Shown here: in pieces, positions 1 to 9,447 of the stretch
Numbering within the stretch: position 1 is the stretch's first letter
How the letters are laid out: the number at the start of each line of letters is the position of its first letter
Assembly: GCA_022340385.1 (NCBI GenBank)
Contig: JAJDOB010000200.1
Span: forward strand, 1 to 39,421
DNA: 39,421 nt
Origin: Rhodobacter sp.
GTDB taxonomy: Bacteria; Pseudomonadota; Alphaproteobacteria; Rhodobacterales; Rhodobacteraceae
Reading direction: 5' to 3'
Translations under genes and position numbers: made by a program
The notes under the pieces: generated by a model
Told to the model about the DNA's origin: nothing
The model's input: the letters and a program-made list of their open reading frames with translations, nothing else
Databases searched by the model: none

Positions 1-13
1 AAGGATACCCCCG

Positions 14-334
14 ATGATCTACGACCACCGCACCTATTCATGCCACCCCGGCAAGATCAGATCGCAGCTGGCGCTTTACCACGAGTTCGGCTGGCCGGCT
101 CAGACCCGCCATCTTGGGCAGCCGGTGGTCTTTGCCGCCACCGAAACCGGCGACGTCAATTCTTATGTGCATATCTGGGTCTATAAAGACGCCGCCGATC
201 GCGCCGAAAAACGCGCCGGGATGATGGCTGACCCGGACTGGATCGACTATCTGCGCCGCAGTTCCGAAGCCGGTTATCTGCTATCGCAGAAAAACGCGAT
301 CCTGACGCCGGTTCCGTTCTTTGAAGGCACCTGA
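14..334 (+). CDS. NIPSNAP family protein
   Basis: ORF 106 aa; MIYDHRTYSCHPGKIRSQLALYHEFG and HIWVYKDAADRAEKRAGMMADPDW resemble NIPSNAP domains. Confidence 0.75.
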   Translation: MIYDHRTYSCHPGKIRSQLALYHEFGWPAQTRHLGQPVVFAATETGDVNSYVHIWVYKDAADRAEKRAGMMADPDWIDYLRRSSEAGYLLSQKNAILTPVPFFEGT

Positions 335-350
335 GAAAAGGGAAACCAGG

Positions 351-1253
351 ATGGCAGATACCTCTGGCACGGCGAAGGTCGGCGTGATCGGGCTGGGCAT
401 CATGGGGCACGCCTATGTCAGCCATCTGCGCAGGGCCGATATGGACGTCGCCTGTTTCGATCTCGATCAGGCAGCATTGAAGGCCGCCGCCGATCTGGGT
501 TGCCAAGCCTGCACCACCCCGGCCGATGTTGCCGCGAAGGCCGATGTCATCCTGCTGGCGCTGCCGTCCGAAGCCGCGCTTGATGCCGTGGTTACCGGCA
601 GTGACGGCATTGTCTCTGCCCTGCGCCCTGGCGCGGTTGTCGCCGAAATGGGTACATTTGCGATTCCGGCAAAGGAACGCGCGGCTGACGCGATTGCGGC
701 AGCGGGCGGCACCTTGCTGGACTGCCCCGTCAGCGGCACCGGCGCGCAGGCAGCGGTCGGCGACCTTGTGGTCTACACCAGCGGCGACGAGACTGCGGCG
801 GAAGCCGCGCGCCCGGTGTTCGAAGCATTGGCACGCGACGTGCGCCATGTCGGTGAATTCGGCGCGGGCATGAAGATGAAATACGTCGCCAACCTGCTGG
901 TCACCATCCACAATCTGGCCACCGCAGAGGCGCTGCTGCTGGCAGAGCGTTCGGGTCTCGATCTGCAACTGACGTTCGATGCGATTACCGCCGGCGCCGG
1001 GAATTCGCGGATGTTCGAGGTGCGCGGCCCGCTGATGATCGCCGACACCTACGAGCCGGCAACGATGAAACACGACGTCTATGTCAAGGATCTGGCGCTG
1101 ATAATGGATCACGCGCGGGCAACCCGCTGTCCCACGCCGCTGATGGCGGCGGCCCTGCCGTTCTACTATGCCGCGCTGGCAGAGGGACGCGACAAGGAAG
1201 ATACCGCCTCGCTTTTCGCCGTGCTGAAGGGCATGACCAAACCGGCCGTCTAG
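351..1253 (+). CDS. NAD(P)-dependent oxidoreductase, 3-hydroxyisobutyrate dehydrogenase family
   Basis: VGVIGLGIMGHAYVSHL Rossmann motif, LLDCPVSGTGAQA, GAGMKMKYVANLL; ATG at 351 is more likely than 321. Confidence 0.9.
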   Translation: MADTSGTAKVGVIGLGIMGHAYVSHLRRADMDVACFDLDQAALKAAADLGCQACTTPADVAAKADVILLALPSEAALDAVVTGSDGIVSALRPGAVVAEMGTFAIPAKERAADAIAAAGGTLLDCPVSGTGAQAAVGDLVVYTSGDETAAEAARPVFEALARDVRHVGEFGAGMKMKYVANLLVTIHNLATAEALLLAERSGLDLQLTFDAITAGAGNSRMFEVRGPLMIADTYEPATMKHDVYVKDLALIMDHARATRCPTPLMAAALPFYYAALAEGRDKEDTASLFAVLKGMTKPAV

Positions 1254-2134
1254 ACCCTGAGCTGGTAAGTGGCCGGCACCCAGCGATAACTGTCACCGGC
1301 CCGTTCGACATAGCCAACGGACGGAAACGGCATGTGATGGCCGATCACCAGCGTGCCGCCATCGGCGACCATGTTCAGCACCCGTTTGCGCGTCGAAATC
1401 GCCTGTTCGGGATCGTCGTCAAACGCGACGCGGTTTTCCGGGTATTGCACTGAAAAGACATAGTGATTGGCGACATCGCCCCAGATCAGAACCGATTTTC
1501 CGGCGCTTTCCACGCGATACATCATATGACCCAACGAGTGGCCATAGGCCGCCTCGGCGGTGATTCCGGCGGCAACGGCCTGGCCGTCATCGACGAATTC
1601 CAGCCGGTCGGCCAGCGGCGTGATCAGCCGCAGGAACATCTCGCGGTTCTGCTGACGCTGCACGGGAATATTCTCGCCGCTCGACCATTCGTCGAACTCG
1701 TGCCGCCCGATCACATGTCGCGCATTGGGGAAGGCCAGCGCATCGCCTTCCATCACACCCGCGATGTGATCGGGGTGCATGTGGGTGAAGGCGACGATGT
1801 CGACATCTTCGGGCGCATAGCCGGCGTCCGCCAGTCGGGCGCGCAGGTTACCGGCCCCCTTGTCGCGGCCAAACCCGCCAAAACCGACGTCGAACAGCAC
1901 CAGCGCGCTGCCGGTATTCACCAGAGTCGGGGTAAAGGTGTTTTCGACCCTGTCATCGGGCAGCCGGTTGGCCGCGGCGATGGCCTGCATCCGTCCGGGC
2001 CTCATATCCATCGCAAACGGTGGTGACACCGCGGGCAAGGTCATCGCTCCGTCCAGAATCGTCGTCACCTCGGCTTCTCCCAGAACGAAGCGATGGACGC
2101 AGGGGCGAATTTCGCCAAGCAGTGGCGCAGTCAT
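1250..2134 (-). CDS. MBL-fold metallo-hydrolase
   Basis: THMHPDHIAG (HxHxDH), AYGHSLGHMMY and IWGDVANH motifs. Confidence 0.92.
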   Translation of the reverse strand: MTAPLLGEIRPCVHRFVLGEAEVTTILDGAMTLPAVSPPFAMDMRPGRMQAIAAANRLPDDRVENTFTPTLVNTGSALVLFDVGFGGFGRDKGAGNLRARLADAGYAPEDVDIVAFTHMHPDHIAGVMEGDALAFPNARHVIGRHEFDEWSSGENIPVQRQQNREMFLRLITPLADRLEFVDDGQAVAAGITAEAAYGHSLGHMMYRVESAGKSVLIWGDVANHYVFSVQYPENRVAFDDDPEQAISTRKRVLNMVADGGTLVIGHHMPFPSVGYVERAGDSYRWVPATYQLRV

Positions 2135-2152
2135 ATCGGTCGCCTTCCGCGA

Positions 2153-2791
2153 TCAGGGCATCGGCACGTCGGTGACGTATTTCGGCACCTGATAGCCGCG
2201 CTGTACTGCCGGACGTTCGACGATGCGCAGATACCAGTCGCGCACGTTGGGATAGTCGGCCAGATCAATCTGTTGCCATTCAAACCGCGAGATCCACGGC
2301 CAGCAGGCCATATCGGCAATGGTATAGTCGCCGCGCGCCTCGCCCGCGATGTAGTCTCGCCCGTCCAGCCTTGTGTTCAGCACCCGGTACAGGCGCCGCG
2401 CCTCTTTCGCATAGCGTTCTTCCGCATAGGGGGCCTTTCCCGGATTGTATTTCACGAAGTGATGCACCTGCCCCAGCATCGGGCCCAGGCCGCCCATCTG
2501 CCACATCAGCCATTCGATCATGCGCCAGTACTCTGCGCCCTTGCACTGAAACCGGTCATGCTTGTCGGCGAGATACATCATGATCGCACCCGTCTCCATC
2601 AGGGTCTGGCCGGTGTCACCATCGACAATTGCCGGAATCCGGTTGTTCGGCGCGATCTTCAGGAAATCCGGCGCGAACTGCTCGTCCTTGGAGATGTCGA
2701 TGGCATGCACGGTGTAGTCGACGCCCAGTTCTTCCAGCAGGATCGAAACCTTGCGGCCGTTCGGGGTAGTCCAGGTGTAGAGGTCGATCAT
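2153..2791 (-). CDS. Glutathione S-transferase family protein
   Basis: MIDLYTWTTPNGRKVSILLEELGVDYTVHAIDI, NNRIPAIVD, GAIMMYLADKH; start trimmed to ATG at 2791. Confidence 0.93.
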   Translation of the reverse strand: MIDLYTWTTPNGRKVSILLEELGVDYTVHAIDISKDEQFAPDFLKIAPNNRIPAIVDGDTGQTLMETGAIMMYLADKHDRFQCKGAEYWRMIEWLMWQMGGLGPMLGQVHHFVKYNPGKAPYAEERYAKEARRLYRVLNTRLDGRDYIAGEARGDYTIADMACWPWISRFEWQQIDLADYPNVRDWYLRIVERPAVQRGYQVPKYVTDVPMP

Positions 2792-2848
2792 GTCATGTCC
2801 TTTGTGCTGCATGTTTGTGCGGGGCATGGCCCGCGGATATCCGGACTC

Positions 2849-3526
2849 TCAGTTTGCTTCCGTCATCGTGCCGAGTGTCGATTGCAGATGCGCGCGCATC
2901 GCGTCGCGCGCGCTTGCCCGGTCGCGGTTTTCAAGAGCCGCGACAATGGCGTCATGTTCATCGAACGAATGATAGGCGGGTGGCGGCCCGTCTGCGGGCA
3001 GCGACAGGCGAACCCATACCACCGCCTGTCGCACGCTGTTCACAATGCGGTGCAATTCGTGCAGCAGCGCGTTGTTGGCGCTTTCGGCGATCAGATCGTG
3101 AAATTGCGAATCGAGCGCCTCATATTCGGCCCAGTCGATTGCCGCGCGCATACCTTCGGCCAGCCGCCGCGCCTTTGACACCTGCCGCGGTGTGGCATGC
3201 AATGCGGCCAGATGCGCCAACTGCGGTTCCAGCGCAAGCCGCGCAATCATCGCTTCGTGCGGGCTGGTCCGCTCGGCCAGCGCCGCCAGGGCTTCGATGC
3301 CGACAACGCCGCCACCGTGCACGGCGGGCCGGGTCAGATAGGTGCCGCGCCCAACCTTGCGCGCCAGCCGCCCTTCGATCTCAAGCACCAGCAGCGCCTT
3401 GCGCAGTTCCGCCCGGCTGACCGCCAGATCCTCGGCCAACTGGCGTTCCGCCGGAAGGCGCGTTCCATCGGGATAATCCGAAACGCTTAGCCATCGGCGC
3501 AGCTTGGTCAGCGTTTGGTCGCTCAT
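2849..3526 (-). CDS. GntR family transcriptional regulator, FCD subfamily
   Basis: N-terminal wHTH (LPAERQLAEDLAVSRAELRKALLVLE) plus FCD-like C-terminal helices. Confidence 0.92.
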   Translation of the reverse strand: MSDQTLTKLRRWLSVSDYPDGTRLPAERQLAEDLAVSRAELRKALLVLEIEGRLARKVGRGTYLTRPAVHGGGVVGIEALAALAERTSPHEAMIARLALEPQLAHLAALHATPRQVSKARRLAEGMRAAIDWAEYEALDSQFHDLIAESANNALLHELHRIVNSVRQAVVWVRLSLPADGPPPAYHSFDEHDAIVAALENRDRASARDAMRAHLQSTLGTMTEAN

Positions 3527-3538
3527 TGGTAAACCATT
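3525..3538. promoter_or_regulatory. Candidate FCD/GntR operator overlapping the gntR start codon
   Basis: ATTGGT-AA-ACCATT, near-perfect inverted repeat related to the 3665-3680 site. Confidence 0.55.
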
Positions 3539-3664
3539 AGCGGCGCAATCCCCATGCAGTTATTGGATGATTTCAGCAGATATCCGCCATATTTCCGGGG
3601 CGCGGATTCATACTATACAGATTTTCATCCAGTCTCTATGCTGAACTGGTTGCATGTGCGGTGT

Positions 3665-3680
3665 AATTGGTCAACCAATT
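3665..3680. promoter_or_regulatory. Candidate FCD/GntR operator upstream of the dehydrogenase operon
   Basis: AATTGGT-CA-ACCAATT, perfect 7-bp inverted repeat; resembles the UxuR-type ATTGGTATACCAAT operator. Confidence 0.65.
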
Positions 3681-3703
3681 TTTGACGGATCCTGCGGGGG
3701 ACT

Positions 3704-4891
3704 ATGACAACAGCGAAGGCTCAGCGCGGCGCGGAATGGCACAGTGTGACCACGTCACCCGACATGCCCGTGCCCGACGCAATGCAGGCCTGGGTTCTGG
3801 GCGATCCGGAACAATTGTCGCTGATTTCCAAACCCGTGCCCGCCCCCGGCAGGGCAGAGGCGCTGGTGCGCATCGATGCCGTCGCTATCTGCGCAACCGA
3901 TCTGGAAATCCTGAAATATGGCACGCCCGCGCTGATCGAGGGCGGTGCGCCGTTCAACAAGAACTTCACACCCGGCCATGAATACATGGGGACCATCGCG
4001 GCGCTTGGCCCCGGCGTGGATGAATTCGGCATCGGTGACCGGGTGACGGTGGAAATTCATGCCGGGTGCGGACAGTGCAAACGCTGCCGGGCGGGCATGT
4101 ACACGTCCTGTCACAATTACGGGCTGAACTACGGCGACAGGAACAAAGGCCACCGCGCCAACGGATTTACCACCGACGGCGGTTTCGCCGAATACGCGGT
4201 CAACAACATCAACACCATGATCAAGGTGCCCGACACCATGTCGGATGAAGAGGCGACGCTGGTCGTCACCGCCGGCACCTCGATGTACGGGCTGACCGAA
4301 CTGGGCGGGCTGGTTGCGGGTGAAAGCGTTGTTGTGATCGGGCCCGGTCCGATCGGGTTGCTGGCGGTCGCCGTGGCCAAGGCGCTGGGCGCCTCGCCCG
4401 TGGTGCTGGTCGGCACGCGCGAGAACCGCAATGCGATCGGCCTGAAACTCGGCGCGGATCACGTGATCGACGCCCGCAGCGAGGATCCGGTGGAACGCGT
4501 CAGGGCGCTGACCGGCAATGGCGCAGACTATGTCATCGACTGCGCCGGGACCGAGATCACCTCTAATCAGGCCGTGCACATGACCAATCGCGGCGGGCGC
4601 ATCTGACTGGCGGCTTTCCCCAAAAAGCCGGTGCAGTTCGATCTTGGCTATCTCGCCGTCAACAACATCTACCTTTATGGCATCCGTGGCGAAGGGCGCA
4701 GCGCCACCCATCGCGCGATGGCATTCATGGCCGAAAAGCGGTTTGACGCCAGCCTTGTGCACACCCACACATTCGCGATGACGGATCTGCCAGAGGCGCT
4801 GCGCTATGCGCGCGACCGCATCGACGATGCGATCAAGGTGGTGGTGACGACGCGCGCCGGGAAATCCGCCTCGAAAGCAGCCGCAGAATGA
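3704..4891 (+). pseudogene. Zinc-binding alcohol dehydrogenase family protein interrupted by an in-frame TGA at 4604-4606 (pseudogene, sequence error or recoding)
   Basis: ORFs 3704-4606 and 4631-4891 are in the same frame; GHEYMG, GCGQCKRCRAGMYTSC structural-Zn motif, GPGPIGLLA; homologous reading continues after TGA (LAAFPKKPVQFDLGYLAVNNIYLYGIRGEG). Confidence 0.85.
4607..4636 (+). other. Hairpin immediately 3' of the in-frame TGA
   Basis: CTG-G-CGGCTTT-CCCCAA-AAAGCCG-GTG-CAG: 7-bp perfect stem plus outer CTG/CAG pairing. Confidence 0.5.
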
Positions 4892-4910
4892 TCAACCACA
4901 GGATTCTGAC

Positions 4911-5840
4911 ATGACAAAGGCCCGGCGCGGCATCTATGCCGCCGCAGTTTCACCGTTTGCCGCCGATGGCACGCTCGACGCCTCCAAACTGATCGCCTAT
5001 TGTCAGCATCTTTTGTCGCCCGCCGGGGGCTGCGACGGCGTCGCACCGACCGGCACCACCGGCGAGGGCACGTCGAATTCGATGACCGACCGCCTGGCGC
5101 TGCCATCGGCTTTCGCCACGGCCGGGATCGAGCGTGACCGGGTGATCTTCGGCACCGGCGCGCCTGCCGCGGGCGATTGTGTCGCGCTGACACGCGCCGC
5201 CGTCGAGGCAGGGTACAACAACGTTCTGGTTCTGCCGCCCTATTACTACAAGAACCCGTCCGATGACGGGCTGTTCGCCTACTACGCCAATCGGGTCGAC
5301 AAGATCGGGCGCGATGATCTGCGCGCCTACCTGTACCACTTCCCGCAAATGTCGGCGGTGCCGCTGTCGCCCACGCTGGTGATGCGCCTGCGTGACGCCT
5401 TTGGCGAGATCATTGCCGGACTCAAGGACAGCAGCGGAGATTTCGAACAGTCGCGCGCCATCATAGAGGCCACCGGCGGCGTACCGGAAGGTTTCGACGT
5501 CTACCCCAGTTCCGAGGCGATGCTGTGGGACGGGCTTGATATCGGCGCGGCCGGCATCATCTCGGGCTCGACCAATGCGTTTGGCGCATTGGCGCAAAAG
5601 GCATTGCAGGCCCCGGAAGGCGCGCAGCGCGACACCGCAATGGCTGCTGTCAAGGCGGCCCGTGCGATGGCATCGAAATACCCGCTTATGGCCGCGATGA
5701 AACAGATAGAGGCGTGGCGCAGCGGCGACGATAGCTGGACCAGAATGGCGCCACCGCTGGTGCCGCTGAGCGATGACCAGCGCGCCGGGCTGCGCGCCGA
5801 TCTGGAGGCATTGAGCCCGCAACTGGAAACGGCGGGCTAG
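4911..5840 (+). CDS. Dihydrodipicolinate synthase / N-acetylneuraminate lyase family protein
   Basis: GTTGEGTSNS, NVLVLPPYYYK, YLYHFPQ, IIAGLKDSSGD (Schiff-base Lys). Confidence 0.92.
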   Translation: MTKARRGIYAAAVSPFAADGTLDASKLIAYCQHLLSPAGGCDGVAPTGTTGEGTSNSMTDRLALPSAFATAGIERDRVIFGTGAPAAGDCVALTRAAVEAGYNNVLVLPPYYYKNPSDDGLFAYYANRVDKIGRDDLRAYLYHFPQMSAVPLSPTLVMRLRDAFGEIIAGLKDSSGDFEQSRAIIEATGGVPEGFDVYPSSEAMLWDGLDIGAAGIISGSTNAFGALAQKALQAPEGAQRDTAMAAVKAARAMASKYPLMAAMKQIEAWRSGDDSWTRMAPPLVPLSDDQRAGLRADLEALSPQLETAG

Positions 5841-5853
5841 GACAAAAGGAGGC

Positions 5854-6327
5854 ATGACGATGACCGACGAAACGATCCACGGTCCGGACCATATCGAAAC
5901 CGCCACCGACCCGGCGGCCTTCGCCCATTGGCCCGCAGACATCTACCAGGACATGATCCGCAACAGCTATAGCGGCTGTGTCGGGTCGGTGCTGGTGTCG
6001 GAAACCGACCGCGTGCGCGTCTGGCATCTGCACATCGCGCCCGGCACGCGCTGCGCCTTTCACCGCCATGTGAACCCCTATTTCTGGTCGGCGCTCAAGG
6101 CCGGCAAGGCACGGGGCTATTTCTCGTCCGGAGAGATCCGCGACACCGAACATTACGTCGGCGAGACCAAGCACTTTTACTACGGTCCGGGTGACTACAT
6201 GCTGCATTCCGTCGAGAATATCGGCGACACCGAGCTGTCATTCACAACAGTCGAGTTTCTGGACGGAACCAACCAAGCACTCGAAATACCGCAGGAAATG
6301 CGGCTTGCCGCAGTCGCGGCGGAATGA
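5854..6327 (+). CDS. Cupin-domain protein
   Basis: HIAPGTRCAFHRHVNPYFW and YYGPGDYMLHSVENIGDTELSFTTVEF cupin-like motifs. Confidence 0.75.
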   Translation: MTMTDETIHGPDHIETATDPAAFAHWPADIYQDMIRNSYSGCVGSVLVSETDRVRVWHLHIAPGTRCAFHRHVNPYFWSALKAGKARGYFSSGEIRDTEHYVGETKHFYYGPGDYMLHSVENIGDTELSFTTVEFLDGTNQALEIPQEMRLAAVAAE

Positions 6328-6425
6328 TCCTTTCTGCAATCGGAATTGAACCGATCCGGCATTCGAGACCGGCGAAGGACATCTAATCGGCCACCAGATC
6401 AGGGGCCACCCAAGGGAGGACTGAA

Positions 6426-7487
6426 ATGAAACGTCTCTTACAACGCACGGCTGCCGCCATCGGCATCTCGACAATGGCAACGGTGGCTGTTGCCGACGAC
6501 ATCACCCTGCGCATCGGGTCCGGCCACCCGCCGGGCGTGGTCTATGCCGGGCTGATGATCAACTATTTTCAGGCAGAACTGAAAAAGCGCGTCGAGGAAC
6601 GCACCGATCACACCATCAACTTTGTCGAGGGCTATTCCGGCTCTATCGTCAAGGTCACCGAGGTGCTGGAAGGTGTGCAGGACGGCATCATCGACATCGG
6701 CGGCATGTGTTTCTGCTTTGAGCCGTCGAATCTGCCGCTGCACGCGTTTCAGGTGATGCTGCCCTTCGGCACGATGGATCCCGAGACATCGCTGAGGATC
6801 GCGCAGGAGGTCTATGCCGAAGTGCCGTATCTGTCGGACGTGTTCGAGGACAAGTTCAACCAGGTGCTGCTGGCCCGGATCGCCGATGGTGGCTACAACC
6901 TTGGCACGTCGTTCCCCTGGGAAGATCTTGCAGACCTGCAAGGCCAGAAGATCGCCGGCGCGGGCCTGAACCTGAACTGGCTAAAACTCGCCGGTGTGTC
7001 GGAAGTGCAGTCGTCGCTGGCAACCGCCTATACCGAGATGAAGACCCACGTCTACGAGGGCTGGATCATGTTCCCTTCCGCCTGGGTTAACCTCAAGCTG
7101 TACGAACCCGGCCCGTATTACACGCTGATCGGTTTCGGCTCGATGACCTGGCACGGGCTGACCATCAACAAGGACACGTTCGACGAACTGCCCGATGACG
7201 TGAAGCCGATCCTGATGGAGGTTGCCGCGGATTTCGAACAGCAGACCGGATCGGTCAATGCGTCAGAATATGACCGGCTGGTGGACGTTCTGCGCGAAAC
7301 CATCACGGTCAGCGAAATCTCTCCGGACGTGCGCAAGGCATGGGCGGAATCGCTTGCCGCCTGGCCGCAGTCGCTGGCCAGCGAACTGGATGGTCAGGGC
7401 CTGCCCGCCAGCCAGGTGCTGAACCTCGTGCTCGACCGGGCAGAGGCCAACGGCTACGAATGGCCGGTGCGTTACGAGATCAAGTGA
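6426..7487 (+). CDS. TRAP transporter substrate-binding protein (DctP family), Sec signal peptide
   Basis: N-terminal signal; DctP-like sequence; followed by DctQ and DctM genes. Confidence 0.9.
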   Translation: MKRLLQRTAAAIGISTMATVAVADDITLRIGSGHPPGVVYAGLMINYFQAELKKRVEERTDHTINFVEGYSGSIVKVTEVLEGVQDGIIDIGGMCFCFEPSNLPLHAFQVMLPFGTMDPETSLRIAQEVYAEVPYLSDVFEDKFNQVLLARIADGGYNLGTSFPWEDLADLQGQKIAGAGLNLNWLKLAGVSEVQSSLATAYTEMKTHVYEGWIMFPSAWVNLKLYEPGPYYTLIGFGSMTWHGLTINKDTFDELPDDVKPILMEVAADFEQQTGSVNASEYDRLVDVLRETITVSEISPDVRKAWAESLAAWPQSLASELDGQGLPASQVLNLVLDRAEANGYEWPVRYEIK

Positions 7488-7494
7488 GCCACCG

Positions 7495-7527
7495 GGCGCA
7501 CCGGACGGCCAATACCGCCGGTGCGCC
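7495..7527 (+). other. Intercistronic hairpin between TRAP P and Q genes
   Basis: GGCGCACCGG ... CCGGTGCGCC, 10-bp perfect stem with inner CGG/CCG. Confidence 0.75.
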
Positions 7528-7554
7528 ACACGCATTCAACAGCACGAGGCCTTG

Positions 7555-8055
7555 ATGCCGCTTATCCGCCTGACCGACTGGCTGACCAAGATTCTGATGA
7601 TTTTCGGGGCCGTCTGGGCGTTCGTGCTTTGCTTTTTCATTCTGGCCGACATCATCTTTCGGGCCCTGAATATTCCGATCTCGGGCACCAAGGAAATCGT
7701 CGCGAATTCCGTGGTGATGATCGTGTTCATGCAGGTCGGTTTCGCCGTGCGCAGCCAGTCGATGCTGCGCGCCGATTTCCTTGTGGTGATGATGCCAAAT
7801 GTGATCCAGAAACTGCTGCTGGTCTTTGCGCTGCTGCTTGGGGCTGCGTTTTTCCTGCTGTTGCTGAAGGCCGGAATCAAGCCGGCGCTGCGCAGCTTTG
7901 CCAATGGCGAGTTCGACGGCGAGGGCGCGCTGCGCGTTCCGGTCTGGCCGACGCGCTTCGCGATTCTGCTGGGCGGCGGAATGGCCGGGCTGAACTATCT
8001 GCTGCTGTCGCTGGTCGAAATCTTCGATCTGCGGGTCGAGCGCATGGATCTTTAG
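7555..8055 (+). CDS. TRAP transporter small permease (DctQ family)
   Basis: 4-TM-like hydrophobic pattern, ADIIFRALNIPISGTKEIVANS, position between P and M genes. Confidence 0.88.
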   Translation: MPLIRLTDWLTKILMIFGAVWAFVLCFFILADIIFRALNIPISGTKEIVANSVVMIVFMQVGFAVRSQSMLRADFLVVMMPNVIQKLLLVFALLLGAAFFLLLLKAGIKPALRSFANGEFDGEGALRVPVWPTRFAILLGGGMAGLNYLLLSLVEIFDLRVERMDL

Positions 8056-8071
8056 ATGATCGGAGATCCCC

Positions 8072-9421
8072 TTGTTTGATGTCTCGACCGCCGGTCTGAT
8101 CATCGTCCTGTTGCTGGGGCTGGTGATGCTGGGCGTGCATGTCGCCGTCGCGCTGGGTGTGACCAGCGCCATCGGAATCTACATGGTCACCGGAAAGATG
8201 CGAATCGTCGAGGCGACGCTGGCCTCGACCAGCGCCGAGGCGTTGCGTGATTTCACCTTCGCGGTGATCCCGCTGTTCATGCTGATGGGTGAATTCATCG
8301 GCCGGTCCGGCGCGATTACCGATATCTATGTCGCCATCAACAAGGGCCTGCGCCACATTCCCGCGCGGCTGGCCATCGCGACGGTGTTGGGAAACACGGT
8401 GTTTTCCTTCGTCACCGGGGTTTCCATCGCCTCTGCCGCCGCCTTCAGCCGGATCGCCTATCCGGAAATGAAGGCGCATAATTACGACCGCGGTTTTGCG
8501 CTGGGTACGATTGCCGGATCCAGTTGTCTGGGCATGCTGATCCCGCCATCGGTGCTGATGATCGTCTGGGGCATCCTGACCGAACAATCCATCGGGCGGC
8601 TGTTCCTGGCCGGCGTCCTTCCCGGGGCGCTGCTGGCGAGCATGTTCATCCTGTATATCATCGTCGTCGCGATCCTGCGCCCCGAAATGGTCGGCGAGGG
8701 TGCCGCGCATGTCGATGCGGTCAAGGTCGAGGGCGGCATCGACACCGAAAAGGCCGAATTGCCGACCGGGCAGTTCATGGTCTCGCTGGCCGGGGTCGGA
8801 GGTATCATCGGCGCGGTGCTGGGTGGCATCTGGTGGGGCATTTTCACGCCCACCGAAGGCGCCGGGGCCGGGGCCGCCCTGGCGCTGATCCTGGCCTTCA
8901 TCAAGGGCATGACCTGGCGCGGCTTTGTCGACGCGATCTATTCGGTCGGCAAGACCGCCGCACCGATCCTGATCCTGTTGCTGTTGGCCGCGCTTTATTC
9001 ACGGACCCTGGCGATGACCGGCGTCACCTCGGCGATCCGCGGTTTCTTTGTCGAGTCCGGCTTCTCGGCCTTCACCGTGCTGGCAATCATCATTGCGATC
9101 TGGTTCGTGCTGGGCATGATCATCGATTCCATCTCGATCATGCTACTGACGGTGCCCATCGTGGAGCCGGTGGCGATGGCCTTCGGGTTCGACCAGCTTA
9201 GCTTTGCCGTCGTTGGCATCGTCGCGATAGAGGCCGGGTTGCTGACGCCGCCGTTCGGGCTGTTGATCTACACCGTAAAGGCGGCGATTCAGGACGATGA
9301 TGTCGGGGTGCAAAGAATATTCATGTCATCGGTCCCCTATTGGGGAATCATGCTGGCCGCCGCGATCCTGATCGTCGCCTTCCCGCAAATCGCCAACCTG
9401 CTGCCCGATGCGTTGATGTAA
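8072..9421 (+). CDS. TRAP transporter large permease (DctM family), TTG start
   Basis: Multi-TM; LGMLIPPSVLMIVWGILTEQSIGRLFLAGVLPG; FTPTEGAGAGA; LLTPPFGLLIYTVK. Confidence 0.95.
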   Translation: MFDVSTAGLIIVLLLGLVMLGVHVAVALGVTSAIGIYMVTGKMRIVEATLASTSAEALRDFTFAVIPLFMLMGEFIGRSGAITDIYVAINKGLRHIPARLAIATVLGNTVFSFVTGVSIASAAAFSRIAYPEMKAHNYDRGFALGTIAGSSCLGMLIPPSVLMIVWGILTEQSIGRLFLAGVLPGALLASMFILYIIVVAILRPEMVGEGAAHVDAVKVEGGIDTEKAELPTGQFMVSLAGVGGIIGAVLGGIWWGIFTPTEGAGAGAALALILAFIKGMTWRGFVDAIYSVGKTAAPILILLLLAALYSRTLAMTGVTSAIRGFFVESGFSAFTVLAIIIAIWFVLGMIIDSISIMLLTVPIVEPVAMAFGFDQLSFAVVGIVAIEAGLLTPPFGLLIYTVKAAIQDDDVGVQRIFMSSVPYWGIMLAAAILIVAFPQIANLLPDALM

Positions 9422-9447
9422 TGGCCACAGCCCCCGGAGGATTGCCA

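Noticed and set aside
2093-3178. 361-aa plus-strand ORF
   Set aside because: Antisense to the GST and GntR genes; no domain features.
4604-4640. Canonical selenocysteine insertion (SECIS) call
   Set aside because: A hairpin exists but the loop CCCCAA lacks the expected G/U and no Sec family member is known to me; retained only as a question in findings.
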